Part shown: positions 49,859 through 58,568 of the stretch, piece by piece | How the letters are laid out: each line of letters starts with the position of its first letter | Position numbering within the stretch: the first letter of the stretch is position 1 | From: Nocardioides sp. Root1257 | Lineage (GTDB): Bacteria > Actinomycetota > Actinomycetes > Propionibacteriales > Nocardioidaceae | Assembly (NCBI RefSeq): GCF_001425175.1 | Contig: NZ_LMDV01000009.1 | Span: forward strand, 560,356 to 624,355 | Direction of reading: 5' to 3' | DNA length: 64,000 bases | The notes under the pieces: generated by a model | The model's database searches: none | The model's input: only the letters and a program-made list of their open reading frames with translations | Told to the model about the DNA's origin: nothing | Made by a program: the position numbers and the translations under genes

Positions 49859-51316
49859 ATGAACGGACTCGACCTTCTCGGCCCCGACCAGCGGGGCCTC
49901 TACATCGGCGGCACCTGGCGCGAGGCGGAGGGCGGCGAGCGGCTCGACGTGATCGACCCCGCGGACGGCTCGGTGCTCACCGACGTCGCGAACGGCTCGG
50001 TCAACGACGCCGTGGACGCCCTCGACGCAGCGGTGGCCGCCCAGCGCACCTGGGCCACCACCCCGCCCCGCGAGCGCGGGGAGATCCTGCGCACCGCCTT
50101 CGGGCTGATCACCGACCGTGCCGACGAGTTCGCGCACCTGATGAGCCTCGAGATGGGCAAGACGGTCGCCGAGGCCCGGGGTGAGGTCGGATACGGCGCC
50201 GAGTTCTTCCGGTGGTACGCCGAGGAGGCGGTCCGCATCCACGGCCGCTGGATGCAGGCGCCCGCCGGTGGCAGCCGGCTGCTCACCATCAAGAAGCCGG
50301 TCGGCCCCTGCCTCTTCATCACCCCCTGGAACTTCCCGCTCGCGATGGGCACCCGCAAGATCGGCCCGGCGATCGCCGCCGGCTGCACGATGGTGGTCAA
50401 GCCGGCCAGCCAGACGCCGCTGACCATGCTGGCGCTGGCCGGGGTGCTCGCCGAGGCGGGCCTGCCCGACGGTGTCCTCAACGTCGTGACGACCAGCCGG
50501 CACAGCGAGTTCAGCGAGGCGCTCCAGTCCGACGACCGGCTGCGCAAGGTCAGCTTCACCGGCTCGACTGGGGTCGGGAAGATCCTGGTCCGGCAGTCGG
50601 CCGACCAGCTGCAGCGGCTGAGCATGGAGCTCGGGGGCAACGCGCCGTTCATCGTCTTCGAGGACGCCGACGTCGACGCCGCCGTGGACGGCGCGATGAT
50701 CGCCAAGATGCGCAACATGGGCGAGGCGTGCACCGCCGCGAACGGGTTCCTGGTGCACCGCTCGGTGGCGCAGGAGTTCGCGGAGAAGCTCGGCGAGCGG
50801 ATGGGCGGGCTCACGGTCGGTCGCGGGCAGGACGCCGGTGTCGACGTCGGTCCGCTGATCGACGAGAAGGCCGTCGAGAGCGTCACCCAGCTCGTCACCG
50901 ACGCGATCCACGACGGCGCCACGGTCGTGACTGGCGGCCAGACGCCCGAGGGCCCCGGCTACTTCTACCCGCCGACCGTGCTGCTCGACGTGCCCGTCGA
51001 CTCCGAGATCAACGTGCAGGAGATCTTCGGGCCGGTCGCGCCGATCAGCATCTTCGAGTCCGAGGACGAGGCGATCCGCCAGGCCAACGACACGGAGTAC
51101 GGGCTCGCGTCGTACGTCTACACGCGCGACCTGGCCCGCACCATCCGGGTGGCCGAGTCCCTGGACTTCGGCATGATCGGCATCAACTCCGGCCTCATCT
51201 CCAACCCGGCGGCGCCGTTCGGCGGGGTCAAGGCGAGCGGGTTCGGCCGGGAGGGCGGGTTCGAGGGCATCGAGGAGTACCTGGAGACGACGTACGTCGC
51301 GCTGCCGGCCGGCTGA
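49859..51316 (+). CDS. gabD: NAD(P)-dependent succinate-semialdehyde dehydrogenase
   Basis: A protein of 485 residues from ATG 49859. ALDH motifs are present: FITPWNFPLAMGTRKIGPAIAAGC, VSFTGSTGVGK, MELGGNAPF with the base Glu, and GEACTAAN with nucleophile Cys291. The last holds CTA, the form common in succinate-semialdehyde dehydrogenases (GabD1-type). It oxidises succinate semialdehyde to succinate. There is no GABA transaminase nearby, so the source of the semialdehyde is not shown. The palindromic element lies directly upstream and may carry or disturb its promoter. Confidence 0.88.
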   Translation: MNGLDLLGPDQRGLYIGGTWREAEGGERLDVIDPADGSVLTDVANGSVNDAVDALDAAVAAQRTWATTPPRERGEILRTAFGLITDRADEFAHLMSLEMGKTVAEARGEVGYGAEFFRWYAEEAVRIHGRWMQAPAGGSRLLTIKKPVGPCLFITPWNFPLAMGTRKIGPAIAAGCTMVVKPASQTPLTMLALAGVLAEAGLPDGVLNVVTTSRHSEFSEALQSDDRLRKVSFTGSTGVGKILVRQSADQLQRLSMELGGNAPFIVFEDADVDAAVDGAMIAKMRNMGEACTAANGFLVHRSVAQEFAEKLGERMGGLTVGRGQDAGVDVGPLIDEKAVESVTQLVTDAIHDGATVVTGGQTPEGPGYFYPPTVLLDVPVDSEINVQEIFGPVAPISIFESEDEAIRQANDTEYGLASYVYTRDLARTIRVAESLDFGMIGINSGLISNPAAPFGGVKASGFGREGGFEGIEEYLETTYVALPAG

Positions 51317-51329
51317 GCCGAGGACGGGC

Positions 51330-51353
51330 TTGACTTGAAGTTCGCTTGAACTT
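51330..51353 (+). promoter_or_regulatory. Putative promoter with MerR-like operator
   Basis: TTGACT at 51330 is a -35-like hexamer, directly followed by the inverted repeat AAGTTC-GCTT-GAACTT (51338-51353) in the spacer. An inverted repeat between -35 and -10 is typical of MerR/SoxR-type activators. No MerR gene is adjacent. Confidence 0.4.
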
Positions 51354-51366
51354 GTCGGATGGGCGC

Positions 51367-52332
51367 ATGCATGCGATCCGACAGCACGAGACAGGCCCGC
51401 CCGACGTCCTCGTCCTCGAGGAGCTCCCCGACCTGGAGCCAGCGACCGGACAGGTCCGGATCGCCGTGGAGGCGAGCGGGGTGCACCTGCTGGACACCTC
51501 GCTCCGGCGCGGCGAGCCCGGTCCGTTCCCCCTGCCAGACCTGCCGACGATCCCGGGCCGCGAGGTCGCCGGTGTGGTCGACCGGGTCGGACCGGAGGTC
51601 GACGCGACCTGGCTCGGCGCGCGCGTGGTCGCCCACCTCGGGCCGGTCCCGGGCGGGTACGCCGAGCAGGCCGCCACCGGCGTCGAGCAGCTGTTCCGGG
51701 TCCCGGCCGGGGTCGGGTTCCCGGACGCGGTCGCCGCGGTCGGCACCGGGCGCACCGCGCTCGGCGTCGTCGAGCTCGAGCCGGCGACGCCCGATGACGT
51801 CGTCCTGGTGCTATCGGCCGCGGGTGGGCTGGGCTGGCTGCTGGTCCAGGACGCCCTCGCGCGCGGCGCCACGGTGGTCGCCGCGGCCGGCAGTCCCGCA
51901 CGCGCGGCCCGGCTCGCGGCCCTCGCCCCGCACCAGGTCGTCGACTACGGGGAGGACGGCTGGGCGGACCGGGTCGACGGCGTGACGCTCGTCTACGACG
52001 GGGTCGGAGGAGCAGTGGGTCGGGCGTCACTCGAGCTGCTGCGTCCCGGCGGGCGGCTGGTGATGTTCGGCTTCTCCGCGGGGGAGCCGACCCGGCTCGA
52101 CACCGGCGACCTGCTCCGCCGCTCGATCACCGCCGGGTGGAGCCTCGGCCCCCGGATGGCCGCGCTGCCGGGCGGGATCCCGGGCCTGGCGGGCCGGGCG
52201 CTCGACCGGGTCGCCGCCGGCGGGTGGCGGCCGCTGGTCACGACGTACCCCCTGGCCGACGCGGCGCGGGCGCACGGCGACCTCGAGGGCCGCCGGGCGC
52301 TGGGCAAGGTCGTCCTCACCTCCGCGCGATGA
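51367..52332 (+). CDS. Zinc-type alcohol dehydrogenase-like quinone oxidoreductase (MDR)
   Basis: A protein of 321 residues from ATG 51367. The MDR fold has PTIPGREVAGVVDRVG, then VLVLSAAGGLGWLLVQDALARGATVVAAAG for NAD(P)H binding. No catalytic zinc cysteines are present, so it belongs to the QOR-type zinc-free reductases that reduce quinones or activated alkenes. The MerR-like site upstream would fit induction by electrophiles. Confidence 0.85.
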   Translation: MHAIRQHETGPPDVLVLEELPDLEPATGQVRIAVEASGVHLLDTSLRRGEPGPFPLPDLPTIPGREVAGVVDRVGPEVDATWLGARVVAHLGPVPGGYAEQAATGVEQLFRVPAGVGFPDAVAAVGTGRTALGVVELEPATPDDVVLVLSAAGGLGWLLVQDALARGATVVAAAGSPARAARLAALAPHQVVDYGEDGWADRVDGVTLVYDGVGGAVGRASLELLRPGGRLVMFGFSAGEPTRLDTGDLLRRSITAGWSLGPRMAALPGGIPGLAGRALDRVAAGGWRPLVTTYPLADAARAHGDLEGRRALGKVVLTSAR

Positions 52333-52384
52333 AATCGGTGGGCGGTGTCGGTCCCAGCAGACAGACTGAGGAGCAGGAGGGCCG

Positions 52385-53653
52385 ATGACCGACACCGACG
52401 TCGACCGCGCAGGCACCCGGCTGCCGCGGGCGCTGACGCCGTTCCGGCACCCGGCCTACCGGCGGCTCGCCGTCGCGCTGGTGCTCGCGACCTTCGCCGG
52501 CGGCGTGTGGGTGGTCGGCCTGGTGTGGGAGGTCATCCGGCTCGACGGCGGACCCGCCCAGCTCTCGCTGGTCTCGACAGCCGGTGCGGTCGGCGTGCTG
52601 CTGCCGGCGCTGCTCGGCGGGGTGGTCGCCGACCGGGTGCCGCAGAAGGTGATCCTGCTCGGCGTCGCGACCACCGAGTTCGCCTGCATGGGCGTGGTCG
52701 CGACCCTGTCCCTGACCGACCTCGCGCAGCTCTGGCAGCTGGCCGTCGTGGGGTTCGTGATCGGCGCCGCGATGGCGTTCTACTACCCGGCGTACTCCGC
52801 CTGGCTCCCGGCGCTGGTGCCGGAGGAGGACCTGCTCGCGGTCAACGGCTTCGAGGGCATGATCCGTCCGACCATCGGCCAGGCGATCGGCCCGGCCGTC
52901 GCCGGCGTCGTGGTCGGCGCGGCGTCGCCCGGTGCGGCCCTCACGGTCGCGGCCCTGTGCTCCCTCGCCGGCCTGGCCGCGCTCACGATGGTGCCGCTGA
53001 CCCCGGTGCGCCGCGAGGCCGGGAGCGACCCGACCTCGGTGCTCAGTGACCTGCGGGAGGGGTTCGCCTACATGGTGCGGACGCCGTGGCTGCTGGCCAC
53101 GCTGCTCTTCGCCTCCCTCCTGGTCTTCCTGATCATGGGTCCGCTCGAGGTGCTGCTGCCGTTCCTGATCAAGGACAAGCTCGGGGGCGGTCCGGGTGAC
53201 CACGCGCTGGTGCTCGCGGCCTTCGGCATCGGCGGCGCCGTCGGCTCGCTGACCGTCGCCTCGCTGCGGATGCCACGTCGCTACCTCACCTGGATGAACC
53301 TGATGTGGGGCCTGGGCTGCCTGCCCTTCGTGGTGATGGGCGTGGCGACGGCGATCTGGCAGCTGGTGGTCGCCGCGTTCGTGCTCGGGGCGTTCTTCTC
53401 GGCGCCGATGGTGATCTGGGGAACGCTGCTCCAGCGCCGGGTCCCCTCGCACCTGCTGGGCCGGGTCTCATCCCTCGACTTCTTCGTGTCGGTGAGCCTG
53501 ATGCCGGTCTCGATGGCCGTCGCCGGCCCGGTGTCCGAGGCGATCGGGCTGCGCACGACCTTCCTGATCGCCGGCACGCTGCCCGCGGTCGCCGCCGCCG
53601 TCGCGATCGTGGCCGCCAAGCTGCCGCAGGACGAGGTAGCCCATCCGCTCTAA
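52385..53653 (+). CDS. MFS transporter
   Basis: A protein of 422 residues with AGGAGG upstream. It has about 12 hydrophobic helices, with LGGVVADRVPQKVILLGVATTEF as the loop motif between helices 2 and 3, and LVPEEDLLAVNGFEGMIRPTIGQAIGPAVAGVVV. It is of the EntS/DUF894 exporter type, like the one at 5311. Substrate unknown. It lies 52 nt after the oxidoreductase and might be part of the same stress response. Confidence 0.85.
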   Translation: MTDTDVDRAGTRLPRALTPFRHPAYRRLAVALVLATFAGGVWVVGLVWEVIRLDGGPAQLSLVSTAGAVGVLLPALLGGVVADRVPQKVILLGVATTEFACMGVVATLSLTDLAQLWQLAVVGFVIGAAMAFYYPAYSAWLPALVPEEDLLAVNGFEGMIRPTIGQAIGPAVAGVVVGAASPGAALTVAALCSLAGLAALTMVPLTPVRREAGSDPTSVLSDLREGFAYMVRTPWLLATLLFASLLVFLIMGPLEVLLPFLIKDKLGGGPGDHALVLAAFGIGGAVGSLTVASLRMPRRYLTWMNLMWGLGCLPFVVMGVATAIWQLVVAAFVLGAFFSAPMVIWGTLLQRRVPSHLLGRVSSLDFFVSVSLMPVSMAVAGPVSEAIGLRTTFLIAGTLPAVAAAVAIVAAKLPQDEVAHPL

Positions 53654-53655
53654 GT

Positions 53656-53671
53656 TTTGAACACGTTCAAA
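53656..53671. promoter_or_regulatory. Palindromic operator before the TIGR01777 gene
   Basis: TTTGAAC-AC-GTTCAAA has perfect 7-bp arms. It also fits TNNAACNNGTTNNA, so it may be a TetR-type (KstR- or FadR-like) site. TTGAAC (53657) and TACAGT (53679), 16 nt apart, may be the -35 and -10 hexamers. Confidence 0.55.
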
Positions 53672-53691
53672 TCAGGGCTACAGTCGGCGTC

Positions 53692-54654
53692 ATGCGCATC
53701 GTCATCCCTGGAGGCACGGGTCAGGTCGGCGGCATCCTGCGACGGCGGTACGCCGCGGCCGGGCACGACGTCGTCGTCCTCAGCCGTCATCCGGAGACGC
53801 TCGAGCCCGGCGTCCGGCACCGGTCCTGGGACGGGCGCACGGTCGGCGACTGGGCCGAGGAGCTGGACGGTGCCGACCTCGTCGTCAACCTCGCGGGCCG
53901 CACGGTGAGCTGCCGCTACACCGACGAGCACTTGCGCCAGATGATGGACTCGCGCGTCGACTCGACCCGTGCGGTGGGGCAAGCCCTCGAGCTGGCCGCT
54001 CGCCCGCCGGCGGTCTGGCTGCAGATGAGCACGGCGACGATCTACGCCGACCGGCGCGATGCGCCCCACGACGAGGCCACCGGCATCATCGGGGGACACG
54101 AGCCGCACGTCCCGGCGTACTGGGAGTTCAGCGTGCGGATCGCCCGGGAGTGGGAGGCGGCGCAGCAGGAGGCCACCCTGCCGCACACCCGCCGGGTGGC
54201 CCTGCGTGCCGCGATGGTGATGAGCCCGGATCGTGGCGGCGTCTTCGACTACCTGTCCTGGATGGCGCGGCTCGGGCTCGGGGGACCGGTCGCGGGCGGC
54301 GGGCAGTATGTGTCGTGGATCCACGGCGACGACTTCTGCCGTGCCGTCGACCTGCTGGCCGAGCGCAGCGACCTCGAGGGCCCGGTGAACCTCGCTGCGC
54401 CCGATCCGCTGCCGCAGCGCGAGCTGATGCGCGAGCTGCGCGGGGCCTGGGGCGGGCGCCCAGGACTGCCCGCCACGCGCGCCATGGCCGAGATCGGTGC
54501 CTGGGTGCTGCGCACCGACACCGAGCTGCTGCTCAAGAGCCGCCGGGTGGTGCCCGGCAGGCTGCTGGACGCCGGGTTCGCGTTCGAGCACCCGACCTGG
54601 GCGGGTGCGGCCGCCGACCTGGTCGCAGGCGTCCGGGAGCGACGCCGCCCCTAG
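53692..54654 (+). CDS. TIGR01777-family NAD(P)-dependent epimerase/oxidoreductase
   Basis: A protein of 320 residues from ATG 53692. The extended-SDR cofactor loop is VIPGGTGQVGGILRRR, followed by DLVVNLAGRTVSCRYTDEHLRQMMDSRVDST, the TIGR01777 signature, and LQMSTATIYADRRDAPHDE. The catalytic Tyr appears in AYWEFSVRIAREWE. No substrate is established for this family. The 3' end overlaps LtrA by 4 nt in convergent orientation. Confidence 0.85.
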   Translation: MRIVIPGGTGQVGGILRRRYAAAGHDVVVLSRHPETLEPGVRHRSWDGRTVGDWAEELDGADLVVNLAGRTVSCRYTDEHLRQMMDSRVDSTRAVGQALELAARPPAVWLQMSTATIYADRRDAPHDEATGIIGGHEPHVPAYWEFSVRIAREWEAAQQEATLPHTRRVALRAAMVMSPDRGGVFDYLSWMARLGLGGPVAGGGQYVSWIHGDDFCRAVDLLAERSDLEGPVNLAAPDPLPQRELMRELRGAWGGRPGLPATRAMAEIGAWVLRTDTELLLKSRRVVPGRLLDAGFAFEHPTWAGAAADLVAGVRERRRP

Positions 54655-55886
54655 GAGAGCCCGGCCAGCACCTCTTCGTTGTGCCGGTGCCCGACGGTCT
54701 CGTAGCCGACCACCGTCACCCACGGCGTCAGCGCGACGACCAGCAGCGACCAGGTCAGCGACGCACCCGACGCCACCAGCACGACCCCGGCCGCCAGCAC
54801 GACCGTCGAGATGAGGAACAGCACGACGTGGAAGGGGTCGAAGGTGCGGGTGAGCAGGGCGTAGAGCACGAGGAGCAGGCCGACGTAGACCGCGAGCGGC
54901 ACCGCGAACGCCAGCACGGTCTCGGTGTCGTCGAGCTTGGAGTGCTCCTGGAGCCGGTACGCCGCGGCGTGCAGCCCGGCGCCGACGGCGACGAGCGCGC
55001 CGAAGACCGCGATGTGCCCGTAGCCCCAGGCGAAGGACCGCTCCCGGTGGGCGTGCAGGAGGTCGCCGCTCGGCAGCACGAAGTAGGTCCACCACATCCC
55101 GAACGTGACGCCGACGCCGGCGATCCCGAGGACCGCGACGTCGACCGTCCAGCCCTTCTCGTCGATGATCGCGGACAGCGTGGCGACGGTGCCGATCAGC
55201 CCCTCGCCGAGGGCGATGATGACCAGCAGGCCGTACCGCTCGGCGATGTGGTGGGGGTGCCACGGCGTGCCGACCAGCACCTTCTCCGCGACCAGCGGCC
55301 CGATGGCCTCGATGAGGATCAGCAGCACGATCAGGGCGAAGGTCACCGGGATCGACGTCGGTGCGATCGCGAGCGCGATCCAGCCCGCCTGGCTGATGAG
55401 CAGCGTGATGATGAAGGTCCGGCAGACCGTCGTCCGCTCCGGGTCCTGCCGCGAGGCGCGCCACCACTGGAAGACCATCGGCACTCGCATCACGACGTAC
55501 CCGAGCACCATGACGCTGTTGTCCACGTGGTCGCCCTCGTGCAGCGAGTCGAACATCTGGGGCAGGCCGAGCGCCAGGACCAGCACGCCGACCATCTGCA
55601 CCATGGTGGTCAGCCGGTAGATCCAGTCGTCCGTGTCGTACGCCGAGGCGAACCAGGAGAAGTTGATCCAGGCCCAGCTCACGGCGAAGATCGCGAACGC
55701 GAAGCCGAGGACCCCCTCGGCGACGTACCCCTCGGCGAGGAAGTGCGCGAGCTCGCTCGCCGCGGCGCCGAAGGCGATCACGAACGTGAGGTCGAAGAGC
55801 AGCTCGAGGGGAGTCGCGGCGCGACCCGTCTCGTGGGGGTCTCGACCCGCCATCCGTACGACGGTGTGGGTCATCCGCTCCGGCAT
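54651..55886 (-). CDS. Low temperature requirement A (LtrA) membrane protein
   Basis: A protein of 411 residues with about ten hydrophobic helices. It starts ATPLELLFDLTFVIAFGAAASELAHFL, has WAWINFSWFASAYDTDDWIYRL and HIAERYGLLVIIALGEGLIGTVATLS, all LtrA landmarks. The family is widespread in actinobacteria, but the transport or signalling role is unknown; the name comes from a Listeria cold-growth screen. Confidence 0.92.
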   Translation of the reverse strand: MPERMTHTVVRMAGRDPHETGRAATPLELLFDLTFVIAFGAAASELAHFLAEGYVAEGVLGFAFAIFAVSWAWINFSWFASAYDTDDWIYRLTTMVQMVGVLVLALGLPQMFDSLHEGDHVDNSVMVLGYVVMRVPMVFQWWRASRQDPERTTVCRTFIITLLISQAGWIALAIAPTSIPVTFALIVLLILIEAIGPLVAEKVLVGTPWHPHHIAERYGLLVIIALGEGLIGTVATLSAIIDEKGWTVDVAVLGIAGVGVTFGMWWTYFVLPSGDLLHAHRERSFAWGYGHIAVFGALVAVGAGLHAAAYRLQEHSKLDDTETVLAFAVPLAVYVGLLLVLYALLTRTFDPFHVVLFLISTVVLAAGVVLVASGASLTWSLLVVALTPWVTVVGYETVGHRHNEEVLAGLS

Positions 55887-55928
55887 GCGGGCAGCCTAGA
55901 AGACGCTGTCAGGTGGCGTCAGGTGCCG

Positions 55929-56951
55929 TCAGACGCCGGGACCGAGCGCGGAGGAGAGTGCGCCGCGGGAGTGGATGCCGAGCTTGCGGTAGACGTGCGA
56001 CAGGTGCCACTCGACCGCCTTGACGGTGACGACGAGCTGGTCGGCGATCTCGCGGTTGGTCAGCCCGGTGGCGGCCAGGCGGGCGACGCGCTGCTCGGCC
56101 GCGGTCAGCGACGCCAGCGTCTCGCCGAGCACCGGCTGCGGGTCCTCGCCCATCCGGCCGAGGAGTCGTCGGACCCGGCCGAGGAGCGGCCAGAGGTTCT
56201 CGTTGCCGGCGTACGTCTCCGCGCCGCGGAGCAGCGCCAGCCCCTCGGCGGCGTCGCCCGGACCGCCACCGAGCAGGAGGAGGCCCGCGAGGTCGGTCTC
56301 GATCTGGGCCTTCAGCCGCGCGGCCTCCACGCCGTCGAGCTCGTCGAGGGCCTGGCGCAGCAGCGAGCCCCGGTCGGTGTGCGCGTCGACGGTCGCGAGG
56401 GTGCGCAGGCCGAGCGCGATCGGGTACGGCGCGCCGGTCTTGCCGGCCAGGGTGAGGTGGTCGCGGGCGAGCGCGGTCCCCTCGACGCGATGGCCGAGCC
56501 GTACGGCGGCGAGGGCCGCCGCCGTGCGCCACGGGATCAGGTCCGGGATGTCCGTGGTGGCGTCGAGCAGGCGCGGGATCCGCGTGAAGTGTGCCGCCGC
56601 GAGGTCGATCTCGTTGACGGCCGCACACAGCTCGCCGCGACCGTAGTGGGCGGTCGCCCCGGCGAGGCCGGGGCGTTCGAGGTAGAGGCCGAGCCGCTCG
56701 CCGACGGCGCGGGCCTCGGCCAGCTCGCCCCGCGCGAGCCGGCAGTCGAGGGTGGTCGAGAGCAGCGCAGCGCGCTGCGTGTCGTCGAGCTCGCCCTCGG
56801 CGGCCTCACCCGCTTGGGTGAGGTACTGGAGCGCAGCGCCGATGGCGCCCGCCCGCGAGTTGAGGAGCCCGCGGTCCAGCAACTCGCGGGCATCGACGAT
56901 CGCACCACGCTTGGCGACGTCAGAGCCGGAGCTGACCTGGGGGGACGGCAT
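55929..56951 (-). CDS. LuxR-family regulator with TPR-like N-terminus
   Basis: A protein of 340 residues. Residues 1-260 are helical repeats (LLDATTDIPDLIPWRTAAALAAVRLGHRVEGTAL) without a Walker A motif, unlike the regulator at 44698. The HTH is LTAAEQRVARLAATGLTNREIADQLVVTVKAVEWHLSHVYRKLGIHSRGALS. It resembles the C-terminal part of LAL regulators with the ATPase missing, either by truncation or as its own family. Confidence 0.85.
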   Translation of the reverse strand: MPSPQVSSGSDVAKRGAIVDARELLDRGLLNSRAGAIGAALQYLTQAGEAAEGELDDTQRAALLSTTLDCRLARGELAEARAVGERLGLYLERPGLAGATAHYGRGELCAAVNEIDLAAAHFTRIPRLLDATTDIPDLIPWRTAAALAAVRLGHRVEGTALARDHLTLAGKTGAPYPIALGLRTLATVDAHTDRGSLLRQALDELDGVEAARLKAQIETDLAGLLLLGGGPGDAAEGLALLRGAETYAGNENLWPLLGRVRRLLGRMGEDPQPVLGETLASLTAAEQRVARLAATGLTNREIADQLVVTVKAVEWHLSHVYRKLGIHSRGALSSALGPGV

Positions 56952-57017
56952 GGTGCTGAGCGTAGGAACAGGCGCTCATCGGCGAGGGGAAACGCAGGAA
57001 ACTTTGCGCAGGACCAG

Positions 57018-57566
57018 TCAGGCCCGACCCAGGAAGGCCAGCAGCCGGACGTCGGCGGGCGCCTCGTCGGGGACCATCAGGGCGGGTGCGAACCGGATCC
57101 CGCGGTCGGCCTCGGACACTGTCAGGTGGGCGACGGCGAGCAGGGCGAGGGCCAGGTCTGAGGGGATGGGCACGGGCTCGGTCGCCCGCCCCACGTCCCA
57201 CCCGTGGACGGTGATCTCGAGGGCGGCGGTGGCCACCAGGACCGCGCTGGTGAGGTCCAGGCCGCCGACGAGCACGTCGCCGGGGGCCGGCCGGCTCCAG
57301 ACCCCGAGCAGCGCACACGCCTTCTCCTCGATGGCCGCGATCCGGCCCTCGGTCGTGTGGGTCAGGTGGACCTCGACGCGGCCCCCGGCCGCCTCGGTGA
57401 ACGCGTCGAGCGAGTCCTCCATGTGCACGAGCAGGTCGTCCAGCCGCCAGCCGGCGCACGGCGTCGCGCGGTCGAGCACACCGCCCCGGACGCCGCCGAG
57501 ACGGGCCCGGGTGTAGTCGAGCGCCCGGCCGAGCAGCTCGACCGAGGCGGGGAGGGTCGTCGTCAC
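57018..57566 (-). CDS. MDMPI/TIGR03086-type (maleylpyruvate isomerase-fold) protein coupled to a sigma factor
   Basis: A protein of 182 residues from a GTG at 57566 that overlaps the sigma factor stop (GTGA). The four-helix bundle has TPCAGWRLDDLLVHMEDSLDAF and ALEITVHGWDVGRAT, giving the metal-binding histidines. In actinobacteria this fold is mycothiol-linked. Its coupling to the sigma gene suggests that the protein either feeds back on the sigma factor or is its first target; no anti-sigma zinc motif (HxxxCxxC) is present. Confidence 0.8.
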   Translation of the reverse strand: MTTTLPASVELLGRALDYTRARLGGVRGGVLDRATPCAGWRLDDLLVHMEDSLDAFTEAAGGRVEVHLTHTTEGRIAAIEEKACALLGVWSRPAPGDVLVGGLDLTSAVLVATAALEITVHGWDVGRATEPVPIPSDLALALLAVAHLTVSEADRGIRFAPALMVPDEAPADVRLLAFLGRA

Positions 57567-58546
57567 GACGTGCCGGACACCGTGTAGTCGGCGGGCAGTC
57601 GGGCCGGCAGCCCGAAGGTGTCGAAGAGCGAGAGGTCGAAGAACGCCGTCACGTGCCGGACCTGGTCGCCGTCGAGGTCGAGGACCTGGAGCTGGAACGG
57701 CGTGAAGTCGCCCTGCGGCGTCCGCATGTAGAGGCCGTACGCCGGCTGGCCGTTGGCGGTCGTCGCGATCATCGGCATGTCGCGGGCGCCGCCGGGGCAC
57801 TCGTTGCCGATCAGCCAGCCGATGTTGGCGCGGCCGCGGTACCAGCTCGTGAACGGCGGCATGTCCCACGTCGCCTCGGCGGTCAGCATCCCGACGATCG
57901 AGTCGACGTCCTTGCGCCAGAACGCGTCGACGTACCGCTCGAGCAGCTGCTGCTGCGCGGCGGTCAGGTCGGGCTCGACGGTGTCGGCGGTCAGGCCGCG
58001 CTCCGCGAGCTGGGCGTGCGCGCGCTGGAGGGCGGAGTTGACCGCGGCGGTCGAGGTGTCGAGCGCCTCGGCGACCTCCGCGGCCGACCAGCGCAGCACG
58101 TCGCGCAGGATCAGCACCGCCCGCTGCCGGGCCGGGAGGTGCTGGAGGGCGGCCACGAACGCGAGTCGGATGGTGTCGCGCTCGGCCACCTGCACCGCGG
58201 CGTCCGGCACCGGCTCGAGCCAGGTGACCTCGTGGTCGAGCTCGAGCGCGTCGCCGGCGATCGCGTCCGGGGTGCCCAGCCCGGCGGGCAGCGGTCGCCG
58301 CGGCCGGTTCTCGAGGTTGGTCAGGCAGACGTTGGTGGCGATCCGGTAGAGCCAGGTGCGCACCGAGGAGCGGCCCTCGAAGCTGGCGGAGGCCCGCCAG
58401 GCGCGCAGGAACGTCTCCTGCACGAGGTCCTCCGCCTCGTGCACGGACCCGGACATCCGGTAGCAGTGCGCGAGCAGCTCGCGCTGGTAGCGCTGCGTCA
58501 GCGTCGGGAAGTCGTCGAGCTCGGTGGTGGGTTCGAGTGTCGCCAT
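57563..58546 (-). CDS. ECF-type sigma factor with SnoaL-like C-terminal domain (SigG-like)
   Basis: A protein of 327 residues from ATG 58546. Region 2 is LLAHCYRMSGSVHEAEDLVQETFLRAWRA and SVRTWLYRIATNVCLTNLENR. Region 4 is LQHLPARQRAVLILRDVLRWSAAEVAEALDTSTAAVNSALQRA. Residues 205-325 form a SnoaL/NTF2-like domain (YVDAFWRKDVDSIVGMLTAEATWDMPPF, TPFQLQVLDLDGDQVRHVTAFFD). Such self-contained sigma factors, including M. tuberculosis SigG, have no anti-sigma; the SnoaL domain regulates them. Confidence 0.92.
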   Translation of the reverse strand: MATLEPTTELDDFPTLTQRYQRELLAHCYRMSGSVHEAEDLVQETFLRAWRASASFEGRSSVRTWLYRIATNVCLTNLENRPRRPLPAGLGTPDAIAGDALELDHEVTWLEPVPDAAVQVAERDTIRLAFVAALQHLPARQRAVLILRDVLRWSAAEVAEALDTSTAAVNSALQRAHAQLAERGLTADTVEPDLTAAQQQLLERYVDAFWRKDVDSIVGMLTAEATWDMPPFTSWYRGRANIGWLIGNECPGGARDMPMIATTANGQPAYGLYMRTPQGDFTPFQLQVLDLDGDQVRHVTAFFDLSLFDTFGLPARLPADYTVSGTS

Positions 58547-58568
58547 GACCGGTCCAGTCTGCATGGCA

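Noticed and set aside
54150..57161. Open frame of about 1000 codons running opposite LtrA and the LuxR regulator
   Set aside because: It is rich in Arg, Asp, Glu and Gln with no family signature, and the opposite strand holds recognisable genes.
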